NCBI GenBank assembly: GCA_032209605.1
Contig: JASFXZ010000010.1
Location: forward strand, 6,903,385 to 6,967,384
Direction of reading: 5' to 3'
Length of the DNA stretch: 64,000 nucleotides
Source of the DNA: Mactromeris polynyma
Taxonomy: Eukaryota > Mollusca > Bivalvia > Venerida > Mactridae
The notes below the pieces were generated by a model. That model ran no database searches and was not told the DNA's origin. It saw only the letters and a program-made list of their open reading frames with translations. Positions within the stretch are counted from its first letter, which is position 1, and every line of letters begins with the position of its first letter. Shown in pieces: positions 1 through 12,300 of the stretch. The position numbers and the translations under genes were made by a program.

Positions 1-640
1 ACTGTACAGCTTCTAGGTTACTTTACATATGTGATACACTTGATTATATTTCTGGATAAAAATGTGAGCATGATAAAATCATAAATTGCGTCACAGATAT
101 ATAAACCATGGATTCGAAACAGGCTGAATCAGTGAAACGATATATCGAAATATTTTACCCACAATTCTAAGTGCGCAATTGACCCACAATGCTTAGCGCT
201 GGCTCGGTAAGTATTGTGGATTTGAATCGAAATTTCATCTGATTAAACGACGCTCGTTCAGTCTTACAACTCAGTATTGAACCAAAATATGCATACAAGC
301 AAACAACAAGATAAACACAAAATATATACACTGAACAAAAAAAGAAACTTCCGATGTGTAGTGTTTGTTGTTTTAAAGAAATCGTTGTGTAAAGAAAGTA
401 GATAGGTAATATCAGCCTTGACCTGTGTTATAAGGATTCATGAATTTTAGCGAATATGATTGCACTGTTAATCGTCAACAACGTGAAACTCGATTTGCAC
501 GTGCATGAATTGTTCAACATGGCCCGTGTGGTATTCGGTCAATTCGTTTTATATGTCTTACTGACATTGTTGTCAAGTGAACGAAAACGCTTCAAAATTT
601 GTAAAACATTATTAATTTTTTACATTGTAGCATTTTAAGC

Positions 641-1743
641 ATGCCAAGAATACCCAATAATTTACGCGAACGTGCGATTGGATGCTTGATGCTGGCATGT
701 AGACAGAAGACGTTGCAAGACAGGTTGGGAGTTCTAGTCGAGCGATACGAAATCTTCGCGCACGATTTAGAACGACAAGACAAACTGACGACTTGCCACG
801 TCGTGGGCGTCCGCGTGTAACAACGCGTGGTCAAGACCGCTATATCATGAGCACGCATTTGCGCAATCGATTCCAAACTGCCACTGCTACTGCTGCTAAC
901 ACACCTGGACTTCATAATAACCGAATCAGTGGGAAAACTGTTCGTAATCGTCTGCGGGAGAACGGTTTACACGGACGACGTCCTTACGTTGGATGCGTTT
1001 TAACGCAGCGTCATCGTGTATATCGAGGGTTCAGCGCAAGACTATACTAACTCCTATGTATATAGGAGTTAGTATAGTCTTGCACTAAACCCTCGATATC
1101 GTCTTAATTTGGCACGTGTTAACACTCGTTGGACACGACGACGCTGGAATACCGTTCTTTTTTCGGATGATTCCAGATTTTGTTTACATCGTGATGATGG
1201 CAGGGTGCGCATCAACCGTAGGAGGAATGAACGCTATGCTGACTGTTGTGTTCTTGAACGAGATCGTTTCTGGGTTGGGTGTTCTGTCATGGTTTGGGCA
1301 GCCATTGTCCATGGTTATCGCTCACCACTAGTCGTCCTTAATGGCAATTTAAAAGCTCAACGTTACCGCGATGACATTCTCGCTCACCACGTCATTCCTC
1401 TGTTCCATATAGCAACGCCAACATCTCGATATTTCAGCATGATAATGCCACATCTCATACAGCTAGAGACACTGTAAATTTTCTTATAACAAATATCATT
1501 GATTTCATTGATGACTGGCCCGCTAAAAGTCCTGATCTCAACCCAATCGAGCACGTCTTGGATATTCTGGACAGACGAATGAGGCGTCGTCCCAACCCAC
1601 CTGCTAACGTCAACGAATTTCGTCAAGCGCTCATTCAGGAATGGAACAATATTCCACAGGCAGAAATCAACGCCTTAGTCAATTCTATGCGCCGGCGATG
1701 CACTGCAGTGGTCAACTCAAGAGGTGGTCATACCCGTTATTAA
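641..1743 (+). pseudogene. Tc1-like transposase, disrupted (DD35E spacing)
   Basis: The reading frame starts at ATG 641. It crosses a TAG near 700 within a frame change, then continues as a helix-turn-helix region (about 700-960) with an LPRRGRPR basic block. After the insertion at 1024-1095 the catalytic domain resumes at 1109: first Asp in LFSDDSRF, then WVGCSVMVWA. A frameshift near 1408-1412 moves to the frame with second Asp in FQHDNATSH and Glu in SPDLNPIEH. Counting residues between the second Asp and the Glu gives 35, so DD35E rather than the common DD34E. The frame ends at TAA 1741-1743. The damage makes it a pseudogene. Confidence 0.88.
1024..1095. mobile_element. 72-bp palindromic insertion inside the transposase
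   Basis: A near-perfect hairpin: the arm starting CGAGGGTTCAGCGCAAGACT is answered on the other strand by CGAGGGTTTAGTGCAAGACT, with two mismatches over about 34 bp and a tiny AT-rich loop near 1058-1061. It is flanked by ATAT at 1020-1023 and 1096-1099, a 4-bp target duplication. Removing the insert with one ATAT restores a continuous transposase frame. Confidence 0.8.
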
Positions 1744-1944
1744 ATGTTATTTTTGTTTTTAACCCCTACCTCACTTGGTCAAAATTTCCCCCATTTTCTG
1801 TTAACCTTTGGCGATCATTTTTGCACCAAACGATGCATCATGGAACACTCTTTAAACGCATATATAACAATGGTTCCCCCGATTTGTTTTCATCCAGCTA
1901 TGTTCAAGCAACCTTAGCGGAAGTTTTTTATTTTGCTTAGTATA

Positions 1945-2570
1945 TGTACCATCACAAATTATATTCTCGATTCAGAAACAAGATGGTGGACGTCGCCAAT
2001 TTTTACTGCTAATCAGAACACCTCGTTTATAATTATGGATCATTGTTGTAGAATTGTACGAGGTGTTCCGATCGTTTGATCTCGGAATAAAATCTCAACG
2101 CTCGTGAGAGTTCAAACAAGCCTAAATACATATATCAGTCTGTTTCAAATCCAAGGATTATATGTCTGTGATTGCGTCATTATGAAGCAAGCTACACTAT
2201 TAGTTCATTTTTCATTGTACTTGTCCAAATGCATTGTCCTTTCAATGTGAGAATTCATGTACACTAAGAAATTACAGCCCAAAGAAGGAAAAGTCAAATT
2301 TTATTATCTAATGCAATAATTTTAACCAGCACTTTACAATTACATATATACGGAAAACATCATCAAGTACCATACAGTGCAACCTCTCCAGGATGGCCCT
2401 CTCTGAAGCAACAACCTCTCTTCAACATCATTAACAATTTTCTTGTAGTAAATACAATGAATTTCAAATTTCTAGAGCAACTACCTCTCATCATCAATCA
2501 AAGCAAATCGCAAATGACTGTGTTTAAGAGGTCAACACTCGCCGCGCACATTTTTTTCAAATGCACTTTA
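1945..2570. other. Non-coding, no feature seen
   Basis: AT-rich sequence with no convincing open frame, RNA or repeat that I can name. Confidence 0.5.
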
Positions 2571-2920
2571 TGGTATTTCGGTCGACCCGGTATGTCCCCT
2601 GAACACCATAAATGGACTATTTGAAGCCGAAGGGTGAAATTTACCTGCCAGTAGAGCAGTATAGGCCAAACAGACAATTTTGAAGCCAGAGACGGTCACT
2701 GCACAGTGCCAATGAGACATATCGAACAGTCACCATTTTCCTGGCACTTAACCAGTACTTTCCTGGAATCTACCCAGTACTTTCCTGGTTACATACCAGT
2801 ACTAAGGTAGGTGGGAAACACTGAAAAGCATTTCTGTTTTTACCCGGCTGGACGAGGGGTCGAACCCACGACCTTTGGATTCGTAGTCAGCAGTGTTGAC
2901 CACTGAGCCACTTTCTCATC
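2571..2920 (-). repeat. tRNA-derived SINE (tRNA-like head 2848-2912)
   Basis: Read on the minus strand, 2912-2848 has a box A-like GTGGCTCAGTGGTCAACACT and a box B GTGGGTTCGACCCC, with a tRNA-like anticodon region around CTGACTACG. The acceptor ends do not pair well, so it is a SINE head, not a functional tRNA. The body toward 2571 includes three short repeats of CCAGTACTTTCCTGG type (2750-2805). Confidence 0.6.
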
Positions 2921-2929
2921 AATCAAAGT

Positions 2930-3250
2930 TTACATCTCTCAAAGTGTGTTACCATAGAGAGTAGTGTTGCATGTTCAAACAATCACCAAAATTCACCACA
3001 CGTTCAACTCAACAAAGAATTATTACAAAAAATCAACCATCACCATTTAACAAAAGCTTTATAAATATATTTTTTGTAGAAAATTATCGCACAAGAAAAT
3101 TTCAATCATAACAGTCACCAGTTTACATAGACTTGAAAATATATTAACACAGATTAAAACGAAATCATTTTTACAATACATTTTATTAATCAGAATTGAG
3201 ACGAGTATATCCGCCAGCTTAAAATTGAAAATTTAATATATTATAATCAT
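2930..3250. other. Non-coding, no feature seen
   Basis: AT-rich spacer between the SINE and the first CRE-bearing MITE. Nothing supported. Confidence 0.5.
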
Positions 3251-3255
3251 TAAAT

Positions 3256-3491
3256 GAGCGACGCTGTACGATTTCCAACATCTTCTTTAAGTGATGCCAT
3301 TTCCAAAGAACGTCACATGTGACGTCACCAAGTACTGACAGTAAGCATTATTTGTCCAATATGGCAATATGAAAACGAAGTGACCATATGGAGTAAATAT
3401 TGTTTCCTGCATGCAAATAGTGACATCACATGTGACGTTTCTTGAAATGACGTCACTAACAGAAGAGGTTGTAAATCCCATAGCAGCGCTC
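3256..3491 (-). mobile_element. CRE-MITE copy 1 (complete)
   Basis: 236-bp element with ends GAGCG/CGCTC and long sub-terminal inverted repeats (about 60 bp). It is flanked by a perfect AAAT duplication (3252-3255, 3492-3495). It carries GTCACATGTGACGTCACC and further TGACGTCA sites. Orientation is opposite to the copy at 21384. Confidence 0.85.
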
Positions 3492-3719
3492 AAATAGTCT
3501 TTCATTGCTTGAAATAATTTTACAGGGTTAAAAATGTTCAATGAGAAAAAATTTAATCTTCAATAAATCGGAAGAAGCTATCATATTGAAACACATTTAC
3601 ATAAATATACAGTTGGGTGAAAAGAGAGTTTATGGCAAATTAACAATAAAGAAATTTTACATTGAATTGCACAGTTAACAATTCGTTAATTTATACAAAT
3701 GTATAATTACAACTAAAAC

Positions 3720-4320
3720 ATGTAACATTGAAGTGAGGTGTCAGCTATAGCTTGGCAAGGGAAGTAACTCAATGAGATTCAACTAATATAGGGATATAAT
3801 ACATACTTAATTCCATGTAAATGTACTTTTGATTCAAGATTTGTAAAGAATACTGTTATTGTGCATGCTATGTATATTGGTCAATAGTTCTCATCACATA
3901 TTTTCAGTGGCTGACCACCTGACAGTTTCCTGGCAACCATTCTCAAGTAAATAACAACAAACTACAGCATCCAATTGATGGACTTCTTATATAACAGTAT
4001 CTACAGATAAAGTCATTACCTTCCAACCTTAGCCTTGACCTTGACACAACATGACCGACAACCAAGCTTGACAAATTCAATTGAGATGCAAGTTGGCGAT
4101 ATTCTTTGATACAGAAAGTTATGTCAAACACTACGACTCATCATGTAGATTATTTGTCGGAAGTTTCATGAAAATCCTCCAAAAACTGTTGAAGTAGTTA
4201 GCTCTACAAATCTTTGAGAAAATCTAAGTTTTTGTTAATAGACTGTCTGAGAGACAGGGCGCAGTATTCTTCATTCAAATTTTGTTTGCAGGGGTATAAT
4301 AATTATAGAGTTTACAAACC
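3720..4320. repeat. Probable interspersed repeat (LINE-tail-like)
   Basis: The text around 3750-3790 (GGCAAGGGAAGTAACTC) and 4165-4300 (TTTCATGAAAATCC, then GACAGGGCGCAGTATTC) resembles repeat text I recognise from bivalve genomes, probably the 3' part of a non-LTR element. No second copy is in this window, so this rests on recognition only. Confidence 0.35.
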
Positions 4321-4329
4321 TAGCCATCC

Positions 4330-5480
4330 ATTTTCACATATTAGAGTTGGCCGACAGCAAACAGTCCCGCTGTACACCCTAGTTATAGGTTAAATAACAA
4401 GCACTGCTTTGCAGTTCGAATCTCTTGGAGATAAAGGGTGAAGTAACCCTTACAGAAAACCTAGAGAGCTACAGACAGAGGTACTCGGCCAGCGTGGCAC
4501 TGCAATCTCACAATGTCACCACAAAATGTGAACGAGAAGAAGAACTCCAGCTGTATGAAGACAAAACATGTCAGCGGCTTACATCTTAAATTATATAGTC
4601 ACTCAATGTAAGTTTAAAACTTTCTAACTTCATGAACTATTCAGCATATACACAAATAAAAATAGCACAATAAATGGACTCGGTATAGCCTGCTTTGCTG
4701 AGAATTTTCGAGTTAAGTCTTGTTTAAGTCATATGAATTGACAATAATTGATGTTCTAACAAAATTTGGCTCCTTGAGTGAAACAAAGTGAAGCTATTCA
4801 TCATAGCTATGTATATAATCCTAATAGTATGATACATTAATAAAAATCATCAAACACAACAAAATAATCAAACCTTGCAGCAAAATATACATTTAAAAGA
4901 ATTTTTTTTCAAAATACCATTATACCTCCAACATAATTATATGTAAAGAATTTATTCATTATATCATAGTTATTTGAGTATACCATTCTTATAAAGATTG
5001 TACACTGATTACGACCTTCAAAATTTTAAATAAAGCAAAAAATACACAAACATAACTTTAACAAACATTTAACCATAGTAATATAATTATGGACAGTCAT
5101 AATATAATGGATTTTTGCAGAAGCCCACATCTCCCGCACTTTGGAAAAAATTAAAGCCCAGATCAACCTTCATAAAAAACAAGAAAAAACACATCACACC
5201 CCCAAAAACCATGGCAACCTTTTATAAATTCATTTATCAAATTAAATGAAATTGGAGATTTTCTTATGAACAAATCACAATCCAAATATATAACAATGAA
5301 AGTTTGAATTAAAATATCAGACAGAGCTAGTCAAGATAAAATAATGAATGAGATATATTTACTTCAATTTTTGCTCATTGTTAAATACAAGAGAAGGTGT
5401 ATGTAAAACACATATGTCCCTATGATAGACAGTTGGAGGTAATTGAGCAGCACAGTATCAACACCATGACGCAAAATGGG
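4330..5480. other. Non-coding, no feature seen
   Basis: AT-rich, with no splice-bounded coding segment or recognisable element. Confidence 0.5.
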
Positions 5481-5489
5481 AGTCATCGT

Positions 5490-5890
5490 CCAACAATAGA
5501 GAAGCACATGATAAAGTTTGACAGTCAAAGGTCCACCCATTCCAGTATCCAATGAGAATAGTTTGTCTTGAGGTCACTGTGACCTTGACCTACTGACCTC
5601 CAAAATATAGAGTTATTTACTGACTAAAGACAACCATTTTATGAAGTTTGACAGCCAAAGGACCAGACATTCCAGTTAATCAATGATAATAGTTTATTGT
5701 CTTGAGGTCACTGTGACCTTGACCTACTGACCTCCAAAATATAAAAGTTATTTGCTGACTAAAGACAACCATTTAATGGAGTTTGATAGCCATAGGCCAA
5801 AGCATTCTACTCAACATTAATTAATGGGAATTGATTTCAGTCTCCATGTCACTGTGACATTAACCAACTGACCACAAAACAATATGAATT
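5490..5890 (+). repeat. 134-bp tandem repeat with nuclear-receptor sites
   Basis: Two good units and one degraded unit, period 134 (CTTGAGGTCA starts at 5567 and 5701; degraded copy near 5841). Each good unit contains AGGTCACTGTGACCT (5571-5585, 5705-5719) followed by TTGACCTACTGACCTCC. The sequence type is a frequent dispersed repeat in bivalves (recognition). It lies just downstream of the TRABD 3' end. Confidence 0.75.
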
Positions 5891-6090
5891 ATCAATTGAC
5901 CACAAGCAATTATCCTATGAAATTTGACCAAGATAGGCCTGAGTGTAAACTGATTTTTCAGAAACCAAATGAATTAAAGAATGACTGCCATACAGACCGA
6001 TGAAAGCAAAACAATCTACATGCTCTTCTATGAAGGAGGGGGGGGGGTATAAAAATTTATGGAAGAAAAAAATAAATCGTCAGTTAATAT

Positions 6091-6135
6091 CAATTGCACC
6101 ACAAGTACAACAACAGTGAAATATTCAATTTTATT
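6091..6135 (-). terminator. TRABD polyadenylation signal and GU-rich element
   Basis: On the minus strand AATAAA lies at 6135-6130, about 110 bases after the TRABD stop. A GU-rich stretch (TTGTTGTACTTGTGGTG, about 6115-6094) follows. It is the first canonical hexamer after the stop, so the 3' UTR would be short. Not verified by transcript data. Confidence 0.55.
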
Positions 6136-6243
6136 AATATCACATATTGTAACTGATGAAAAATAGCTAGGAATGCATATACAGTGTATTTCCAGTTTCT
6201 ATAGCACTACTAGAATCACCTCCCTCCTAGAAGACAGTAGTCA

Positions 6244-6364
6244 TCATCTTAGTTTGGGAGTGATCCATTTACATGTTCTGTAACATCCATATCCTAAGGC
6301 ACCAAACACGGTTATCTTAACACTATAACGAATGAATTTTGAAAGAAAGCTCTCGGGAGGAACT
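6244..6364 (-). CDS. TRABD: TRABD coding exon 9 (C-terminal anchor, stop)
   Basis: Encodes residues 370-409 and a TGA stop at 6244-6246. The joint codon AG|A gives Arg370. It contains a short hydrophobic segment (ITVFGALGYG) followed by CYRTCKW and a basic Pro-Lys-Leu-Arg end, consistent with a tail anchor. The acceptor is TTTTCAG. Confidence 0.92.
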
Positions 6365-9300
6365 CTGAAAATATATATCAAATATGATATTAATAGAACA
6401 ATCAAAAGAAACTGGTTACATGCAATGAAATCATTGAGCATTGAATAACATCATCAACTATGTATGTCCCAACTATTGCATGGAATACCAAATGAACAGC
6501 CTTCAACACCTTGTTCAAATGTGATTAAGAGGTTTTTATAAAAGGAATTAAAATACACTAAAAAGAGAAGCATTACAGGACAGGTTTAACGCAGGGTTAA
6601 TCCAAGGCCTTCTTTTATACCTCATTTCTACATGAACATTATGCAACCAAACAGGTTATACAGAGAGAAAAGTTTGTATAAAGTCTACACTACCCCGATA
6701 TAACGTTTAGCTATATTAGATCTCATGTAAGCAACATTATGAAGCCAATCCCCATTTCTAACCCTAAAATCCCCTAAAATGATTAGGCAGTATATTAATC
6801 CTGGGACAATCCAAATGTCTGATGTAAGCAACATTATGAAGCCAATCCCCATTTCTAACCCTAAAATCCCCTAAAAGCAACCACAAGTTGAATCTTATAC
6901 TCTTTCCAACCCAATAGCTCGATGCAAGCAGGTGGACAAAGCTTACCTCATTACGTCCCTGATATCAAGTTGAGGTTTATCCCAGTTTGCAGTTATGCCC
7001 GGAACATGTCCCATACCGACCACACCCACCACCACGCTAGGTACTGTAGCTGAAAAAAACAAAACATTTCAATCAGTGGAAAAATAGATTGACATTAAAA
7101 CAAGTTTTAATACAATTCATTATTGCTTAAAATCATATAGGAAAGCATACCAACATTTCATAAAAGAAACAGAAAAGGCTCTTACAGCGAATCGAATTAT
7201 TAACGATTTGCCACATAACGATTCGCCACAGTCGAATAATGATATGCCATAGTTGTATAACAATTCACCACAATCTTTTTATTAGGATTATAATGATAAT
7301 ATCAATACTAATTATTATTAAACATGACCTATTTATTGCACTAATTTTTATAATAGCATCGCTTTTCTAGATTTGTGTCTCTATTCTTGTCACGTGCTAG
7401 TTTTGTTTGTTCATGTTTTTGTAACTTTCGTTTCTAAAATGTTCACTGTTATGTATGTGCTTCGTATGTAAACAAGTTGATGTCAATATTTATGTCTTTA
7501 TGATAGCATCTCTTCTCAAGATTTGTTTTGTACAACTCCAATCTCTTGTAATTTATCATACAACATTGTGTTTTATATTAAATGTTATAAAATATATTGC
7601 GTGTTCTTTCTTATTTTAGAAGTTTTCATGCTTTTGTATCACAGTACATGTATGTACACAATTACATAATATTCGTAATTTACGGGCATTGAAATCACAC
7701 CGGGTCCCGATTTTCTTGTATAGAATCATCATTTTCCGTAACTACGACCTTTAGAAGTTTCATCTATAAATACGATTTGCACCATTTGTCATCCAAATTT
7801 CATTTATCACACCTGTGGTGAATCGTTATTCAACTGTGGCGAATCTTTATTGTGGCATATCATTATATCACCCTTACAGCCAGCTGCTACAACTATACAG
7901 TTTTATGCAAGAAGTAGGCAAAACAAAATATTAACAGTGTTTATGGATTGTTCAAACATAATGGTTGATTAAATGAGTACACATTTTCTTAACTTTAATG
8001 AAATGACTGCATATTTTAAGTTTGTTAAACACAAATTCGGGAATCATAAAAACAGTTAACAGCCGTTATAGACAGGATTTACAATACAGAAAGGACTGAT
8101 TGCTATGGTACTATCTAAAAATTCCTAGTGTTGTAGAAGATGAACACATTTACCATCAGGAATGAGTGGGTGAGGTAGTGGACATGCAGCATGTTTTAAT
8201 GAGTGAGCAAGGAATGTGTCCCTCTCATCGATAAACACACGACTCAGTCCGGGAAACTCTCCAGTCATTTCTTTCAACATCTCTTGCAATAAATCCTTCT
8301 GCTTACATTTCTCTACATCTTCTTTGCTGGATAGCGATATGTCAAATTTTGTTAAAGTTAATTAATAACCAATTAAGACATATTTAAATAGGATTATTGT
8401 CAATATTTGCAAACCACATTCACTTTTACTCACTACCTTAATGTTTTTCCTTGTTTTATTTCAAAAGTAATATCCACATAAAGTGGTGCAATAACTTTCT
8501 ATGGGATAAATTCACCATCACAATTGCTAATTGAATCAAGCAATAAATTATTATACATAAAAATGTTACTAAGGCAAAAACAACCCACTCTCTTCAATTA
8601 TAACATCAAAACAAGAGTGGCAAACTGTCACAAAATACGCCCGTCATAAGTCAGAGATAAAGAAGACAAATTTTAGGTAATTTCTAAAATGAAAGGGTGA
8701 TAACTCCCGAGTGACTTGAGCGATATGGCTGGTTATCGAACTTGGCTGAGATATTATGCCTACAAACATTTTCACAAGTTTGGTAAAGATCTGATGAAAA
8801 CTCTTTGTCTTAGAGAGCAGAAACCATGTGGATGCCGCCCGCCCGCCATTGGAGTTCTCATAATATGTCCCGTTTTTCAAAGGGCTGTATGAAAAAGCCA
8901 TCAAAACTGATTTCTCTTCCTTATCTTGAATGTGAAAAAACATTGCTCAATGTTTTACCCTGTATGTTTAAGCCTAAGAACAAAAATCTGTCATTGTGAT
9001 AAAAATGAAATAGCCAACTTGTAAAGAGATACAGACGGGTGAACAACGTGACCGAAATTAATAAACTTAACAAACCGCAAGAACTGTTTATTATTTGATT
9101 CTATGTTAACAGTTATGGTATTTACTCGATTCAACCATTCTGTATCATTACCTGATAGGATCGTTGTTTGTGAGAAGATACCAAGCTAAATGTAATTTCT
9201 TCCATACAGACAATGATGATAATGCCCTGCTTAAAGTAATCTGTATGGGACGATCCCCTAACTGTAATCTACAACCTGGAATCTTCTTAGCCTGTATAAA

Positions 9301-12300
9301 TAACATACGTACATTACAACATAACAATTGTTAAAATCCAATAAATGTCATTAAAAACTTTGAAAAATACTTGCCTACACAATTTACTAGGATGAGGAGA
9401 ATTTTACTATTCTAAAGTTAGAATTTAATAGACTGAAGTTACATACAATACCTCAAGTCAGAAAACTGAACAGGTAGATTGTGACTAAACCATTCATTAA
9501 ATGACATTTTATAGTTATGGTTGTGTAACAATTTGCAGTTTTAAAGGGAAGTAATCTCCGTTTTGTAAATGTCAAACACAAAGGTTATAGAACCTAATAC
9601 GCACAAAATGTCTTCTTTTTGAATCCATACTTTGTGTACAACAATGTTGACTTAAATCTTTTACTACAGACAGAAGCTTGTTAAATATACTCTGATACAA
9701 GGTAGATACTAGGAACAGACATTTAAGCATAGACAATAGTAATTACAAGGTAGAAGCAGAACATATGACGATCCAACAACAGCCATCACATTTATGGGAG
9801 TTGTCTCCCTTCAACTGTCTTTATACAAACCTAGAAATTTATATCTTGGTTTATGAAAGCAGGGCTCTAGAAATCAACTAGTCCCAAGGTCCTGGTCAAG
9901 TTTAATTGCTGATTCAGGCTACCAACAGCTGTTGAATTTAGTCCAGGACAAGTCTGTTTTAAAAGGCCTAGGCTTAATGCTATATAAATGACCCCGAAAT
10001 ATAATTAACCAATCTTATCAGTGATGACATTATAGTTGCTAACTGCATGGTAATGAACACAGCAGGGTGTCTGTCCAATTAGATTTTGGTGACATACTTG
10101 TGGTGTTGAACCTGACCAATTTTCTAATACGCAATAAATAAACAAGATTAATGTCAATTAATACCCCCATTCAGTTCTTGTACAACTAGCCTCCCATGTT
10201 GGACAAGTCAAATTTAATAAGTTCACTAGTCCGGGACAAGTGTATTTGAAAAAAATTCTTGAGCCATGAAAAGCTTTTTTTCTATAAAATACAAAATGGG
10301 AAAGTACTCAATGTAAAACTGATTAAATAGACGATTAAAAGTCGATTGTAAGAAGGTGAATACTCCTTGACCTTGCAGCTACAGACATGACTTTTATGCT
10401 GCTAGTGTGATTACTTCATAAATACTTCTGTGTAATAAATACCTATGCTTTTCTCCTACTCAGGAAATACACTTAACTCCCACATAAGTTGGAAATAATG
10501 GAAAATTTTCATAAAGTTCATAATATCAACTCATACAAGAAGAATTGAATTTGGTTAGTGGCTTTCTAATAAATCATCATTAACATACATACCTCTTTAT
10601 AAGCTTGTCTGAATTCACCACCTGGGGCCATGCCAAGCTGTTTTGTAAGATGTGCAGATACACTCAGAAATAATAGATGCATAATGCCTTGACTTATTCC
10701 ACTCTGAAATATGAAATGGAATACATAAACCATGTCTTAGTAAAGTCAGAAAATATATTTCAAAAACAGAGGAGTCAACACAACATTCTCATTTTAAGAT
10801 TGTGTCAGAGTCTCAAGTCAAACCAACATTCTCCTTTTAAGATTGTGTCAGAGTCTCGAGTCAAACCAACATTCTCATTTTAAGATTGTGTCAGAGTCTC
10901 GAGTCAACACAACATTCTCATTTTAAGATTGTGTCAGAGTCTCGAGTCAAACCAACATTCTCATTTTAAGATTGTGTCAGAGTCTCAACAACTGTCCATA
11001 AAGAAACCCATGTACTACATGTAATGACAAAAGGAGAGGGCTTCATGACTTTTTATTGGTTTCACAAATTAGTTTCAAAAATATTCATCAAACTTGTGCA
11101 TGATCTTTGAACATAACAGTACAGTTCAGGTAAAAAACAACGTAGGTGGTCTTTATGGAAGCCACTTTTGAGGAACAGGTGTCGAACGTGATTGGTGGGT
11201 TTGAAAATATTACAAATGAGAGAACGCAAGAAAAAAATGGTACAAATGAGAAAATTACATTTAAGACTTATTCAGGGTCATAATTCTTATTTAATTGGCA
11301 CGATCCTTCAGGTTATAGAACTTGTCTCACAATTTCTGGATACATTCTTCCTATGAAGACTGATCAATTAACTTGACATCAAATCTTACAACAAGGTCTT
11401 AAATGGCATTAAACTAATTCAAGGGTCATAAATCAGATTCAAGGGTCATAACTCAGATAATATCTGAGGAAGCATTACCACTGCCTGTCATCTCTAGAAT
11501 GTATACATTCTGTGAAACTAAGATGATTACTGATCTAGGAATACAGCCTCTGTAAGAGCAAGGAAGAAAGTGGATATTCTAACTAATTTAAAGACTATAT
11601 TCAGGGTAAAACAGTGTCTTCCGGTAGGTAGCGAAACGTTCAAGCGGTTTTCAGGCAGCTACCTTCCCCTAACTCAAAAATACACCTCAGGTTGGTCAAG
11701 GAATGAGGTCAATGTGTTAACCCAGAGAGTGTGGATGGAGAACAAACAGATGTAAAACACAACAAACAAACAGATGATGACCAACAAAGGGAGATCACTA
11801 CAGCTGACATCTGAGCACTGAGCCGAGGCGTGTGAACAACATACCTGCTGGACAGCCAATTTTACTTTCCCGAGGCTCAGATCTTGGGCTTCTTGCAATA
11901 AACGCTCTTCATCAAACTGTAATATGTTCATTCTACTGTTACACAGCTCAACCATTACCACGTCAGGCTGTACTGCTTGAATTGTCTAAAACAAAATAAG
12001 CAAGTACTCAGAGAAACTGGTACAATCACAGCATACATTTCAAGCGTTCTCAGGAAAATCTGTAATAAGAAGTTATTAGAAATGTGAAGAGATCTAGCAA
12101 TCAGGGTACTGACTAGCGCTTGAAAAAAAAGAAATTCAATTCGGTGTAAAACTCATTTTTAAAAAGTTGGAGAACTTTTCACACTTAACAAAAATATTGT
12201 TTGAAATTACGAGTCCCCAGAACAGATGTAGGAGATCAGGACTCAAATGAGGAGTCCCCAGAACAGATGTAGGAGATCAGGACTCAAATGAGGAGTCCCC

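Larger units (their letters stand above)
329..1942 (+). mobile_element. Tc1/mariner element, 1.6 kb, decayed
   Basis: Imperfect terminal inverted repeats: CACTGAACAAAAAAAG at the left end (329 on) and, on the other strand, TACTAAGCAAAATAAAA at the right end (1942 down), both running on to ACTTCCG. Each end is flanked by TA (327-328, 1943-1944), the Tc1/mariner target duplication. The 1,614-bp length is typical of the superfamily. Inside is one transposase gene broken by a stop, a frameshift and a 72-bp palindromic insertion, so the copy cannot be autonomous. Confidence 0.9.

Noticed and set aside
592..915. 107-codon minus-strand frame
   Set aside because: Antisense shadow of the Tc1 transposase N-terminal region.
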